DNA of 64,000 nucleotides from Acidilobus sp. 7A (GTDB lineage: Archaea > Thermoproteota > Thermoprotei_A > Sulfolobales > Acidilobaceae). The stretch is from assembly GCF_003431325.1 (NCBI RefSeq), contig NZ_CP010515.1:806001-870000 (forward strand), in the 5' to 3' direction. Positions 48,444 through 57,482 of the stretch are shown here, one piece after another (within the stretch, counting starts at the first letter, position 1; every line of letters starts with the position of its first letter). The notes under the pieces were generated by a model. It searched no databases, was not told the origin of the DNA, and saw only the letters and a program-made list of their open reading frames with translations. The translations under genes and the position numbers were made by a program.

Positions 48444-49381
48444 GCCATGCCACCCCTCCAGGCCCAGGCGCCCCTGGCCCTCGCCCTGTAGTCTATCTCC
48501 ATCATTTCCTCGCCGACAAGGGCAGCGTAGACGTCCTCAAGCGTCGGCTCTTCCTCCCTGTAGTACTCCGCCCTCCCGTCCAGCTTGTCGGCCATGCTGC
48601 TCGGCACCCTGAGCACGGCCCTGTTACCCCTGACGAACGCCATGAACCTCCTGAGGTCCCTGGGGACGGCGTCATAAGGAAGTGAGACCTCCACCACCTT
48701 GCCCACCGCTGCCTTCAGCTCGGCCGGCGTGCCCTCAGCTATAATCTTGCCGTACTTTATCACGTATATGTAGTCGGCCAGGCCCTCCACCTCGCCCATG
48801 TAGTGGCTGGTCATGAGCACCGCCTTGTCCCTCGAGAGCGACTTCACGAGGCCCCTGAGCTCCCTGGCCGAGACGGGGTCAAGGCCCAGGGTTGGCTCGT
48901 CAAGCAGGAGCACTGGAGGGTCGTGAATTAGCGCCCTGGCGAGGGCCAGCCTCCTCTGCATGCCAAGGCTGTACTTCATGTACTGAACGTCTGCCCACCT
49001 GCTAAGGCCCACCAGCTCCAGCACCTCCCTAGCCCTCTGCTTTGCCTCGCCCAGGCCCATGTTATAGAGGCTCGCGAAGAATAGCAGGTTCTCGTAGCCC
49101 GTCAGCCTGTAGTAGAAGAGCCTCTCGCCCGTCAGCACCAGGCCCAGGCTCCCCCTGACCTCCTTTACCTCCCTTGTGACGTCGTGCCCCATGACGTAGG
49201 CCCTCCCCGACGTGGGCAGCAGCAGCGTTGAGAGTATCTTTATCAGCGTCGTCTTGCCTGACCCGTTTGGCCCCACAAGGGCCACCACGGAGCTCCTTGG
49301 AACCCTGACGCTAACCCCGTCCAGCGCCCTGACCTCTGCAGATTTCACCCTGAAGGTCCGCGTCAGGCTCTGGGTCTCCAC
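48440..49381 (-). CDS. ABC transporter ATP-binding protein (DrrA-like)
   Basis: 313 residues. Walker A LVGPNGSGKTT, signature YSLGMQRRLALAR (an SLGMQ form of LSGGQ), Walker B VLLLDEPTLGLDP, H-loop MTSHYMGEVEGLAD. The last 80 residues are a C-terminal extension like that of DrrA/daunorubicin-type exporters. The GTG start follows GGAGGCC. It forms a two-gene operon with the permease and is only distantly similar to the ABC pair at 29.4-30.9 kb. Confidence 0.87.
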   Translation of the reverse strand: METQSLTRTFRVKSAEVRALDGVSVRVPRSSVVALVGPNGSGKTTLIKILSTLLLPTSGRAYVMGHDVTREVKEVRGSLGLVLTGERLFYYRLTGYENLLFFASLYNMGLGEAKQRAREVLELVGLSRWADVQYMKYSLGMQRRLALARALIHDPPVLLLDEPTLGLDPVSARELRGLVKSLSRDKAVLMTSHYMGEVEGLADYIYVIKYGKIIAEGTPAELKAAVGKVVEVSLPYDAVPRDLRRFMAFVRGNRAVLRVPSSMADKLDGRAEYYREEEPTLEDVYAALVGEEMMEIDYRARARGAWAWRGGMA

Positions 49382-49439
49382 GGCCTCCGTGGCACTTCAC
49401 TCTCTCAGTGATATATCGAAAAACTCCAGCTAAATAAGT

Positions 49440-50048
49440 TCAGCTGCTGCAGAGAAGCAGGAGCCTCGAGGCAACCCTCATGGCCCTGAAGTCGCCCCTC
49501 GGCATAACCCCTCTCCTCCTCATGGACTCCACGAGCCTCCCCAGCTGCTCCGCCGTGACCCCCAGCAGCTTAGCCGCCGAGCTGAAGTCCTCCGCTGACG
49601 CTATGGCCCTCACGGCCCTGAGATCCTCCTCGCTCAGGCTCCCGCAGAAGGAGAGGGGCAGCGTCACCCTCTCCAGGGCCTCCTCCACGGCGTCAACTAT
49701 AAGCTCCCTCAGCTCGTCGGGCTGAACGAAGAGCTGATCATCGAGTATTATCACTTCAATCCCTAGCCTTGAGGCCACGGCCCTGGCGGCCTCGTCAGAG
49801 TAGCCCCTGGCCACTATGGCCGGCCTCAGGCCTGTCAGCACGGAGTTCACATAGGCCTGCCTCATGGAGGACACGTCCGCCAGGCCTGCCTTGACCTCAA
49901 CCGCATAGACTATGTTGTTCTTCTCGGCGACTATGTCTATATCTGAGACCTCGACGCCGTCTACAACCACCTTCCTGTGGAACTCCAGTACCCTGAAGCC
50001 CATCGACTCCAGGTGGGAGGCCGCTACGGACTCGCTGGCCCTGAGCAC
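49440..50048 (-). CDS. PD-(D/E)xK nuclease-like protein with C-terminal helix-turn-helix
   Basis: 202 residues. The N-terminal 100 carry the restriction-endonuclease-like core: a conserved Glu near the start (SESVAASHLESMGF), Asp in VSDIDIVAEK, then YAVEVKAG (E-x-K). The C-terminal part (about 120-190) looks like a helical DNA-binding unit (FSSAAKLLGVTAEQLGRLV). Archaeal RecB-like proteins of this type are predicted nucleases or DNA-binding regulators; no specific function is assigned. The GTG start follows GGTGAGC. Confidence 0.65.
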   Translation of the reverse strand: MLRASESVAASHLESMGFRVLEFHRKVVVDGVEVSDIDIVAEKNNIVYAVEVKAGLADVSSMRQAYVNSVLTGLRPAIVARGYSDEAARAVASRLGIEVIILDDQLFVQPDELRELIVDAVEEALERVTLPLSFCGSLSEEDLRAVRAIASAEDFSSAAKLLGVTAEQLGRLVESMRRRGVMPRGDFRAMRVASRLLLLCSS

Positions 50049-50169
50049 CCGCTCACCAGGCGCCCTGTGGAGGCCAAGGTAAATATTGTAAAGGATAAAT
50101 CTGAAACACCTAGGTTGTCCAAGTCCTGGGGCTTAGTCGCCGGCCCCGCAAAGTTCGAAAAAGAGAAAA

Positions 50170-50179
50170 GATAAAAAAC
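50170..50179 (+). promoter_or_regulatory. Promoter of the dihydrolipoamide dehydrogenase-like gene
   Basis: GATAAAAAAC lies about 38 bases before the TTG start at 50212. Confidence 0.35.
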
Positions 50180-50211
50180 GTCAGCCCCTAACTAAGCGTC
50201 GGTGCAGGCTT

Positions 50212-51594
50212 TTGTCTGGACCCATAAGGGCCGACGCCGCATTCATAGGCGGAGGTCCAGCCTCGCTCTTTGGCGCCCTCGAGCTCGCCAGGGCGGGCCT
50301 CAAGGTAGTCATAGTAGAGGACAGGGAGAACCTGGGCGGCACCTGCCTCAACGCTGGCTGCGTGCCATCGAAGGCGCTTAGGGAGTGGGCTATAAGGGTT
50401 GACGACGCCGTCTCCCTGGGGGCCAGGGTTGACCCCGATGAGGCCTGGAGGAGGGCGGTCAACGCCACGGAGAGGGTCCAGTCCCAGTTGTTCTCCCAGC
50501 TCAGGTGGCTCGTGGGGCAGCTTAGCGAGAACCTGACCCTGCTCAGGGGCTGGGCCACGATAACAGGGGACAGGTCGCTCAGGGTCAGCCTTAAGGACGG
50601 CGGGGAGGCTGAGGTGAGCTTCAGGTACCTTCACATAGGGGCCGGCTCAGTCGACTTCATCCCCGAGATCCCGGGCAGGGAGCTGTGCATGACGAGCGAG
50701 GACCTCTACGCCTACTCAAGGACTCCCAGGGATCTGCCTGACTCCATGGTGATAGTGGGCGGGGGCTACATAGGCGTTGAGATGGCTGAGATACTCTCAA
50801 GGTTCGGGGTTAAGGTAACGCTGGTTGAGAGCGCTGACAGGCTGCTGCTCAACATGCCTGTAGACATCTCGAGGGCCGCGCTCAGCCTTCTGCAGAGGAG
50901 GGGCGTTGACGTGAGGCTTGGCTACAGGGCGTCCGCCGTGGAGGTCAGAGGCGACGCTAAGGTCCTGAGGGCGGTTGCAAGGGACGGCTCCGCCGTGGAG
51001 GTCAGAGGCGACGAGGTCCTGATGGCAGTTGACAGGAGGCCCAGGCTGAGCGGCTACGGCCTGGAGGCGCTGGGCCTCGAGCTGGAAGGCGGCGTAAGGG
51101 TTAGCGAGGGCATGAGGACAAGCGTCCCCAACGTCTTCGCGGCAGGTGACGTCACCGGGAGACTTATGCTGGAGCACGCGGCCGCGAAGGGAGGCCTGGT
51201 CGCTGCAAGGAACATGCTCCTCGGCAGGGACCTCTACAGGATGAGCTACGTAGACGTACCCCAGGTAGTCTACACCGTGCCCGAGATGGGGGTTGTGGGG
51301 TACACGGAGGAGCAGCTCAAGTCCATGGGGGTTAAGTTCGACGTCATAAGGTACGGCCTGCAGGCGGAGGCCTACAGCCTCACGGTTGGGGGCCAGGAGG
51401 GGTGGGTCAAGGTGTTGGTTGACGAGTCCGGCAGGGTGATGGGAGCGCAGGCCTTCGCGCCGGACGCCTCCTCTATACTCACGGCCTTCGCCATGGCCAT
51501 GAACTCAGGCCTTGACTCTGAGGGGCTCTACTGGCTTGCCGTGCCCCACCCGTCGCCCATGGAGCCGATAACAGATGCCTTCAGGCAGGCTTAA
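50212..51594 (+). CDS. Dihydrolipoamide dehydrogenase-like class I flavoprotein
   Basis: 460 residues. FAD motif AAFIGGGPASLFGALELA (9-26), redox-active pair GGTCLNAGCVPSK (Cys45, Cys50), NAD motif VIVGGGYIGVEMAEIL, second FAD motif VFAAGDVTGRLMLEHAAAKG, and a C-terminal VPHPSPMEP segment in place of the usual HxHPTxxE. It should oxidise or reduce a dithiol substrate with NAD(P). No 2-oxoacid dehydrogenase genes are adjacent, so mercuric-reductase-like or other disulfide reductases remain possible. The start is TTG. Confidence 0.82.
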   Translation: MSGPIRADAAFIGGGPASLFGALELARAGLKVVIVEDRENLGGTCLNAGCVPSKALREWAIRVDDAVSLGARVDPDEAWRRAVNATERVQSQLFSQLRWLVGQLSENLTLLRGWATITGDRSLRVSLKDGGEAEVSFRYLHIGAGSVDFIPEIPGRELCMTSEDLYAYSRTPRDLPDSMVIVGGGYIGVEMAEILSRFGVKVTLVESADRLLLNMPVDISRAALSLLQRRGVDVRLGYRASAVEVRGDAKVLRAVARDGSAVEVRGDEVLMAVDRRPRLSGYGLEALGLELEGGVRVSEGMRTSVPNVFAAGDVTGRLMLEHAAAKGGLVAARNMLLGRDLYRMSYVDVPQVVYTVPEMGVVGYTEEQLKSMGVKFDVIRYGLQAEAYSLTVGGQEGWVKVLVDESGRVMGAQAFAPDASSILTAFAMAMNSGLDSEGLYWLAVPHPSPMEPITDAFRQA

Positions 51595-51605
51595 ACAGGA
51601 GCGGC

Positions 51606-51683
51606 TGGCGCCGCGGCCGGGATTTGAACCCGGGTCACGGGCTTGACAGGCCCGCATACTATGCCGGGCTGTACTACCGCGGC
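51606..51683 (-). tRNA. tRNA-Asp (GTC)
   Basis: Minus strand: acceptor GCCGCGG/CCGCGGC, anticodon stem CGGGC/GCCCG, loop CTGTCAA giving GTC, T-loop TTCAAAT. Discriminator G and encoded CCA (51606-51608). No intron. Confidence 0.93.
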
Positions 51684-51885
51684 GTGCCATCGCATATAAC
51701 CATGCTGGGGGCTATTAATTTTTTGTGCCTCATTGCCGCCTGGCCTACCTAGCTCCTAGGGTTACAGGCACGGCCTGGCCAAAGGCGAGCCCCGGGGCCG
51801 TTGCATCCATGGCGCCAGCCGCGGCTAAGCAGAGAGATAACTTAAACGCCGAGCCCGCGAGAAGGGATGGGCGCTGGGAGGCTCA

Positions 51886-52887
51886 ATGAAGCTCAGCGGC
51901 TGCACCACAGTCAGAGGCCCAGCTATGATAGCTGTGAGGGACGGGGACCTGAAGCTCATGGGAGGGCCAGTCACGGCAGGCTCATCAATAACCGTGCCCG
52001 TCGGCAGGGCTGTGATAGCTGAGGGCGATGGCGAGGTTGAGATAAGCGGCGGCCAGCTTGGGCAGTGCGACCCCGAGGGACTCAAGGCCCTTGAGTCCCT
52101 CATAGATGAGCTCAGGGGCGCCAGGAGGGTGGTCCTCGTGGGGCCAACCGACAGCGGCAAGAGCACGCTGGCGGCGTACCTCTACAACTCAGGCGCTGTG
52201 AACTCAATAATATCAACCGACGTCGGCCAGAACGAGGTCTACTGCCCCGGCTTCGAGGCCCTCTCCATGCCTCCAAGGCCGTTTACGCCTGGCTCCTCAG
52301 CGCCTGAGCCGCTCTCCGCCTGCCTGGTGGGTGACTACACGCCAAGGGGCCTAGAGGCCAGGTACTTAGCCTGCGCCATCAGGCTCTCCAGGCTCTCCGG
52401 CAGCTTCGTCGTAGACACCGACGGCTGGGCCTCGGGGGAGGGGGCAGAGCTCAAGGCGGCCCTGGCGCTCGCCGTGGGCGCGGACGCCGTGGTTGCCATA
52501 GGCCTCGACCAGGGGTCATTATCAATACTGAGGCACGAGATGGCAGGCCCCCTTGTGGTCGCTCCAAGGCTCGCCCCAGCCGGGAAGAGCCAGGCTGAGA
52601 GGAGGACCAACAGGGACAGGCTGCTCGCCTCATGCATGATGGGGTCGAGGAGGAGGGTGCTCAGCCTCGACGGCCTCCTCGTTGAGGGGAGGGAGCCTGA
52701 GGCCTGGGAGGGCCTGCTTGTAGGCCTTCGGGACGCGGAGGGCGATCACTTCGCTGTTGTCGAGAGGGGGCCCTCAAGGTCGGGCTCTATAACTGTGCTA
52801 ACGCAGTACATGGGCAGCGTCGAGCTCATTAGGCTTGGAAGGGCTAGGGTTGACCTGAAGGCCTTCGGGGGCCTTCTTCAGGCCTAG
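51886..52887 (+). CDS. Clp1/Grc3-type polynucleotide 5'-hydroxyl kinase
   Basis: 333 residues. A small N-terminal beta domain (about 1-65) precedes the P-loop kinase: Walker A GPTDSGKST (86-94), the Clp1 signature DVGQNEVYCPG (about 111-121), and Walker B-like FVVDTDGW. Archaeal Clp1 phosphorylates RNA 5'-OH ends in the cytoplasm, in RNA processing or repair. ATG start. Its stop codon abuts the stop of the convergent ThrRS editing gene with no base between (TAG next to CTA). Confidence 0.85.
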   Translation: MKLSGCTTVRGPAMIAVRDGDLKLMGGPVTAGSSITVPVGRAVIAEGDGEVEISGGQLGQCDPEGLKALESLIDELRGARRVVLVGPTDSGKSTLAAYLYNSGAVNSIISTDVGQNEVYCPGFEALSMPPRPFTPGSSAPEPLSACLVGDYTPRGLEARYLACAIRLSRLSGSFVVDTDGWASGEGAELKAALALAVGADAVVAIGLDQGSLSILRHEMAGPLVVAPRLAPAGKSQAERRTNRDRLLASCMMGSRRRVLSLDGLLVEGREPEAWEGLLVGLRDAEGDHFAVVERGPSRSGSITVLTQYMGSVELIRLGRARVDLKAFGGLLQA

Positions 52888-54303
52888 CTACTCAGGCGCC
52901 CTGAAGCGCCTCCCCGGCGACTGGGCGACCAGCTGCTGCACCTCGTTGATAAGGGAGTCGAAGGGCACCACCTCCTGCTCCCCCTGCCTCCACCTCCTCC
53001 TGACGCTCACCGTCCTGCTGGAGGCCTCCTTCTCGCCCACAACTGCAATTATTGGCACCCACGCCTTGCCAGCCGACCTTATCCTGGCCCCGAGGCTCTT
53101 GCTCGCTGGGTCAAGGTAGGCCCTGGCGCCCGCCGCCTGGAGCTCAGAGAGCAGCTCCTCCGCGTACTGGGTCTGCTGCTCCTTCACTGGCACAACCGCC
53201 GCCTGAAGGGGCGCCATCCAGAAGGGGAGCGAGGGCGTTGAGCCGGCCTCCGCCTCCCTGAGGCCCGCGTCAACCGCTGAGGATGCTATGAGCCTCAGGG
53301 GGCCGAGGCACGTGAACTGGTTCCCCCTTACGGAGCCGTGGGCTGCCACCGCTGCCGCGCCCTTTGACCTGCTCATGTAGACCCCGAGCCTAACAGAGTA
53401 CTGCACGTCGTAGTTCACTGAGAAGCCTCTGTCGCTTGAGGCGTCAAGCCACGTGAGGCCCTTGGCCATGGTCCCTGATACCTCAGAGAGCGCCTTGACT
53501 AACTCCTCCTCGCCCACGTCACCGGCCTTAACTACCACGTCGCCCCCTGGGACGGGCGACCTCAGCCTGACGGAGCCCTCCTCTAGGTACCTGGCCGCGT
53601 CAAGGCACGACCTCAGTATGGAGGCCAGGCCGCTCACGCCGTAGAGCTCCGAGGGCCCTCCGCCGCTCGTCCTCGGCTCGCCCCCAAGCCTCTCAGCCGC
53701 CCAAGAGGCGAGGGACTCCATCATCACCTCCCCCAGCCTTGTCAGGCCGTCGCTGGTGACGCCCAGCTTCTCCATGGTTCCAATAGCCTCGTTGTCCCAT
53801 GGGTTCCCGGGCTCCAGCTCCCTTGGCATGAGGCCTGAGTCTATGGCCTCCTTGGGCGACAGTAGCTTGCCATCGGCTATGAACCACGGCCCCCTGGGGG
53901 CAGTTATTGTCCTGGAGAGCTCGCAGGCCGGGTGGCCTGGGCACGTTATGGTGAACCCCTTGTACCAGCCGAAGGGCGCCCTAGCCGTGCTAAAGCCCAT
54001 GGCCTTAAGCTCGTCCTCGACCCTCCTGAGTATCGCAGCGGCCTGCTCTGGCGGCGCCAGGCTTGGCGAGAGGTGGGCGAAGGGGTAGACCACGGCGCAC
54101 TTGACGCCAGACCTCCTCGCGTGTTCGGCTATCTCAAGGGCCGCCTGCCTAGCCAGGTCAGGGGCGTCGCCCTCCTCGACGCTTATGAAGCCCACGACGC
54201 AGTCCCTGCCCTCGAACTTAGATGGGGGGTCAGGCGGACTCTCAATTGCCTCCTCGACAGCCCAGAACTTGACCTCTGAGACGTGAATCATGAGCAGCCT
54301 CAA
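52888..54303 (-). CDS. Threonyl-tRNA synthetase editing protein (no catalytic domain)
   Basis: 471 residues. The N-terminal 145 form the archaeal N2 editing domain: MRLLMIHVSEVKFW, VYPFAHLSPSLAPPEQAA, APFGWYKGFTITCPGHP. The C-terminal 110 form the anticodon-binding domain (APLQAAVVPVKEQQTQYAEE). The middle lacks the class II catalytic motifs with zinc ligands. This matches the split ThrRS of some crenarchaea, in which a separate protein hydrolyses Ser-tRNA(Thr). A catalytic partner should lie elsewhere. The TTG start gives the usual N-terminus. Confidence 0.85.
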   Translation of the reverse strand: MRLLMIHVSEVKFWAVEEAIESPPDPPSKFEGRDCVVGFISVEEGDAPDLARQAALEIAEHARRSGVKCAVVYPFAHLSPSLAPPEQAAAILRRVEDELKAMGFSTARAPFGWYKGFTITCPGHPACELSRTITAPRGPWFIADGKLLSPKEAIDSGLMPRELEPGNPWDNEAIGTMEKLGVTSDGLTRLGEVMMESLASWAAERLGGEPRTSGGGPSELYGVSGLASILRSCLDAARYLEEGSVRLRSPVPGGDVVVKAGDVGEEELVKALSEVSGTMAKGLTWLDASSDRGFSVNYDVQYSVRLGVYMSRSKGAAAVAAHGSVRGNQFTCLGPLRLIASSAVDAGLREAEAGSTPSLPFWMAPLQAAVVPVKEQQTQYAEELLSELQAAGARAYLDPASKSLGARIRSAGKAWVPIIAVVGEKEASSRTVSVRRRWRQGEQEVVPFDSLINEVQQLVAQSPGRRFRAPE

Positions 54304-54342
54304 GCTGTGCCCACCTCAGCTTAGCGCCCAGCCCTTAAAGGC

Positions 54343-55134
54343 TCAGCCGAAGACGCTCTTGTTTACCATCTTTATAAGCCTCACGTAGTTGTTGCACTTG
54401 GCCTCGGGGCCGCTGCAGGAGACCTCGTATGTCAGCTGGCCGTCGAAGTGAACGAGGGACCCAGCGACCCTGAACCAGTCCACGGTCCCAGTCATTGGAG
54501 GCATGTGGTCGTCCGAGTAGCCGTCGTTGTCGTGCGCGTGAACCTCAGCTATGAGGCCAGCCTCGGCAACCTTGCTTATCTCCTCAGGCGGGTCCTTGGA
54601 GTTGACGTTGAGGTGACCTATGTCAACGCAGAGCCTGAGGCCTTCGACGGAGCCAGCTATCTTTATGAGCTCGTCAACGGTTGACCCCACTATGTCGCCC
54701 TCCAGCCTGTTCTCCACGGCCAGCGTGAGGCCCAGGTCCCTGGCCTCCCTGGCGAGCCTTGAGAGGGCGCTTATGTTTGCGGCCACCGCCTCGTCGGAGT
54801 GCCTCAGCGGGAGGGTGTGTATGACCGCTATGGAGGCCCCCATCTCCCTGGCCGCCCTCATCCACCTTATCATGCGTGTGAAGGCCCCCTCCTTGCCCTG
54901 CGCCAGCATGTCTAGTGTCTGCTTGTCGTAGGGCAGGTGGACGCTCGAGGGGCTGAGGCCCTGGCGCTTCAGCGACGCCTGCGTGTCCTCAAGCAGCGCG
55001 TCCTCCTGACCCCTCCTGTTGAGGAAGTTGTCGTAGCTCAGCTCGTAGTAGTCAACCCCCATGTTGTGGAGTCTAGTCACAGCGTCAGCCGGGAGCAGGG
55101 ACCTGTATATCATTGTAGCGTAGGCTACCCTCAT
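54343..55134 (-). CDS. Sugar phosphate isomerase/epimerase-like TIM-barrel protein
   Basis: 263 residues from the ATG at 55134, chosen because the protein then begins MRVAYATMIYRSLL like the family and a TATA-like CTGTATAAGG lies about 42 bases upstream; an open frame extends further without similarity. AP-endonuclease-2-type barrel: Glu in VENRLEGD, RLCVDIGHLNV, EVHAHDNDGYSDDHM are the metal-binding segments. It could be a sugar isomerase or a nuclease-like hydrolase; substrate unknown. Confidence 0.78.
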   Translation of the reverse strand: MRVAYATMIYRSLLPADAVTRLHNMGVDYYELSYDNFLNRRGQEDALLEDTQASLKRQGLSPSSVHLPYDKQTLDMLAQGKEGAFTRMIRWMRAAREMGASIAVIHTLPLRHSDEAVAANISALSRLAREARDLGLTLAVENRLEGDIVGSTVDELIKIAGSVEGLRLCVDIGHLNVNSKDPPEEISKVAEAGLIAEVHAHDNDGYSDDHMPPMTGTVDWFRVAGSLVHFDGQLTYEVSCSGPEAKCNNYVRLIKMVNKSVFG

Positions 55135-55208
55135 GCTACCAGCCAGGCCTGGGCTCCACGGCCAAGATATTAGCCTTATACAGCACTGAATCTCTTTCCA
55201 GAGAGAAA

Positions 55209-55218
55209 AATATTTTAA
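55209..55218 (+). promoter_or_regulatory. Promoter of the diiron flavoprotein gene
   Basis: ATATTTTAAG lies about 40 bases before the GTG start at 55255. GGCGAAAGGACG precedes the start as a possible ribosome-binding site. Confidence 0.4.
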
Positions 55219-55254
55219 GTGTGAAGAGGACATCTTTTCAGAAGGCGAAAGGAC

Positions 55255-56487
55255 GTGAAGGATTTCACAAAGCCGTTGACTGTAGCTGACGGCATACACT
55301 GGGTTGGTGTCAACGACAGGAGGAAGGTCAGGTTTGAGAACATGTGGCCCATACCAGAGGGCATATCATACAACGCCTACGTTATTGACGCAGGCGACGG
55401 GTTCATAGCCGTTGACGGTGTCGAGGAGGACTACTCCGAGGAGTACTTCTCCAAGCTGAGGGCGGTGGTCGGGGACCTCTCAAGGGTTAAGCTGATAGTT
55501 GTGAACCACCTCGAGCCCGACCACCAGGGCACCCTGGAGGAGCTCGTAAGGAGGACGGCGGCGCCGGTGGCCATATCAAGCGTGGGGGCCAAGATGATTG
55601 ATGACTTCTACGACGTCCCTGGCGACAGGCTGAGGCCTGTCAAGGACGGCGAGGTGCTTGAGGTTGGCAGCAGGAGGCTGAGGTTCATCTACACCCCCTG
55701 GCTCCACTGGCCTGAGACCATGATGACCCTTGAGGAGGTCAACGGCGTCCTCTTCACATGTGACGTCTTCGGCTCCTACAGGGCCCTGAGCGAGGGCCTG
55801 TTCGACGACGAGGTCCCCCTTGACAAGTACATACCTGAGGCCAAGAGGTACTACGTTAACATAGTTGGTAAGTACGCTAAGAACACGCTTGACGCGCTGA
55901 AGAAGCTGGGGCCCCTGATGAGCTCAGTCAAGGTGATAGCGCCAGCCCACGGACCTCTCTACAGGTCAAACCCGCGGCTGCCCCTCGACCTGTATGAGGA
56001 GTGGGTGCTCCCAAGGCCTGAGAGGGAGGTGTCAATACTCTACATTAGCATGTACGGTCACACCGTTAAGGCCCTTAAGAGGCTGGAGGAGGACCTCAGC
56101 TCAAGGGGGCTGAACGTCAAGGCTATTGACGCCGCCGAGGTCCACATTTCAGACGTGCTGAGCGAGGCCAACAACTCAGCCGGGCTCATCGTGATGTTCC
56201 CCACCTACGACGCCTCAATCCCGATGCCCCTCTACGAGGCCCTCTACACCTTCCAGGTGAAGATGTTCGGCAGGGGAAGGCCGGCGGGGGTGGTGACATC
56301 ATATGGGTGGGGGCCAATAGCTAAGATAGCCGCGGACCAGCTGCAGAGGTCAGGCTTTAAGGTAGTTGAGCCGCTGGTCACGCTTAGGACCAGGCCCAGG
56401 CCAGAGGAGCTCGAGAAGATGGACGAGCTCGCGGCCTCAGTGGCGAAGGCCGTCGGCGAGTTCATGGCTTCCCAGAGGGGCTCGTGA
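55255..56487 (+). CDS. A-type flavo-diiron protein (oxygen or NO reductase)
   Basis: 410 residues. The N-terminal MBL-fold diiron domain keeps all ligands: HLEPDH, His in WLHWPETM, Asp in TCDVFGS and His in PAHGPLYR. The C-terminal flavodoxin domain begins ILYISMYGHT (about 262-271). It reduces oxygen to water or NO to N2O in the cytoplasm and takes electrons from rubredoxin or a flavoprotein. It protects an anaerobic or microaerobic cell. The GTG start matches the family N-terminus. Its end overlaps the convergent ITPase-like gene by 26 bases. Confidence 0.9.
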   Translation: MKDFTKPLTVADGIHWVGVNDRRKVRFENMWPIPEGISYNAYVIDAGDGFIAVDGVEEDYSEEYFSKLRAVVGDLSRVKLIVVNHLEPDHQGTLEELVRRTAAPVAISSVGAKMIDDFYDVPGDRLRPVKDGEVLEVGSRRLRFIYTPWLHWPETMMTLEEVNGVLFTCDVFGSYRALSEGLFDDEVPLDKYIPEAKRYYVNIVGKYAKNTLDALKKLGPLMSSVKVIAPAHGPLYRSNPRLPLDLYEEWVLPRPEREVSILYISMYGHTVKALKRLEEDLSSRGLNVKAIDAAEVHISDVLSEANNSAGLIVMFPTYDASIPMPLYEALYTFQVKMFGRGRPAGVVTSYGWGPIAKIAADQLQRSGFKVVEPLVTLRTRPRPEELEKMDELAASVAKAVGEFMASQRGS

Positions 56488-57013
56488 GCCGGGGGAGGCC
56501 CCTCAGGCCCGCCAGGGCCATAAGGGTGGCCCACCTGACCAGGTCCCTCCTGATCACCTTGCCCTCGGTCATGAGGCCTATTATGCCCTGAGCCGACCCT
56601 ATGTCCTTGAGGCCGTACCTCCTTCCCACGGCCTCGTCCAGCTCAGAGCTCATGGCCTCCCTGGCGACCTCCTCTGGCACCTCGAAGGCGGGGGAGGCGC
56701 CGCAGGCGCTGGAGCTGCCGGCAACCACGCAGGTGAACGTTATGACATACCAGGAGCCTGAGACGCTGAAGAGACCCGACTCCACGCCGACGCCGTGATC
56801 AGCGCCCCTCGACGCCAGCGAGGCCCTCAGCATAGCAAGCCTCCTCGTCTCCTCGAGCCCAACTGGCTGGGGCGGCAGGCCGCTCACGGCCACAGGCGTA
56901 ACCCTGGCGCAGCTGTAGATGAGTTCGTAGGCCTCCCTGACGCCCTCCAGCTTAACCGGGTTGGAGCTCCCCACCGCGGCGCTTGGGCACGTCAAGCTCC
57001 CACGCCCTGGCAC
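56462..57013 (-). CDS. Inosine/xanthosine triphosphatase-like protein (DUF84/YjjX)
   Basis: 183 residues. AVGSSNPVKLEGV at the start, GVGVESGLF in the middle and the end EGKVIRRDLVRWATLMAL match the YjjX/DUF84 family, which hydrolyses non-canonical purine nucleoside triphosphates to protect nucleic acids. Four Cys are unusual but not diagnostic. The true start may be TTG 56995, since TATA-like TAATAACAAG is at 57027-57036; the coordinates given use the first GTG. Confidence 0.78.
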   Translation of the reverse strand: MPGRGSLTCPSAAVGSSNPVKLEGVREAYELIYSCARVTPVAVSGLPPQPVGLEETRRLAMLRASLASRGADHGVGVESGLFSVSGSWYVITFTCVVAGSSSACGASPAFEVPEEVAREAMSSELDEAVGRRYGLKDIGSAQGIIGLMTEGKVIRRDLVRWATLMALAGLRGLPRLTSPSGKP

Positions 57014-57054
57014 ACGGCGCCGTACCTTGTTATTAGCTGGCGCCTAAGAGGAGG

Positions 57055-57141
57055 TGGCGCCGCGGGCGGGATTTGAACCCGCGCGGGGTTTCCCCCACCG
57101 GCTTAGCAGGCCGGCGCCCTAGCCAGCTAGGCGACCGCGGC
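57055..57141 (-). tRNA. tRNA-Ser (GCT)
   Basis: Minus strand with a long variable arm (GGTGGGGGAAACCCCGC region). Acceptor GCCGCGG/CCGCGGC, anticodon stem CCGGC/GCCGG, loop CTGCTAA giving GCT. Discriminator G and encoded CCA (57055-57057). No intron. Confidence 0.92.
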
Positions 57142-57166
57142 ACCGCTCTTCCGTAAAAAGCAAGGA

Positions 57167-57360
57167 ACTTATAACCTTTAGCATCCTTGAGGGCGCGCCT
57201 CCCATGGTTAGTCAGGTGCCCTGGCGGTGACGCTGGCTCGCAGGCGCCCTGGCCGGCCTGCGGCGCCCCTGTGCCCCTCTGGCGCCTGCGGGGCGAGCGG
57301 TTGCGCTGACCCCGGCGCTGGCAAGGTGCCTGTTTTAAGGTAATTAAGCTCAAGGCACCT
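57167..57360 (+). ncRNA. Candidate structured RNA between tRNA-Ser and the radical SAM operon
   Basis: The 340-base gap has no supported gene. TATA-like CTTATAACC (57167-57175) is followed by GC-rich DNA with a perfect 10-bp stem CGCAGGCGCC/GGCGCCTGCG (57239-57248 and 57281-57290) and then AGGTGCCT/AGGCACCT (57324-57331 and 57353-57360). T-rich TGTTTTAAGG lies inside the second loop. No RNase P or SRP motif was recognised. Confidence 0.3.
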
Positions 57361-57482
57361 AAGTTTAACGGCCTCTGTGATGTGTTACCTCCGGCACTGA
57401 GCGGTGAAGTCAAGGCATTTGGCTGAGAGGCCTTAAGAGGACGGTGGAAAAGAAAGCGTGGCTTAAAGGAAAGGCCTGAAGG

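Noticed and set aside
54343-55299. Longer N-terminus of the TIM-barrel protein (start at 55299)
   Set aside because: The extra 55 residues run through the promoter region and lack similarity; ATG 55134 gives the family N-terminus.
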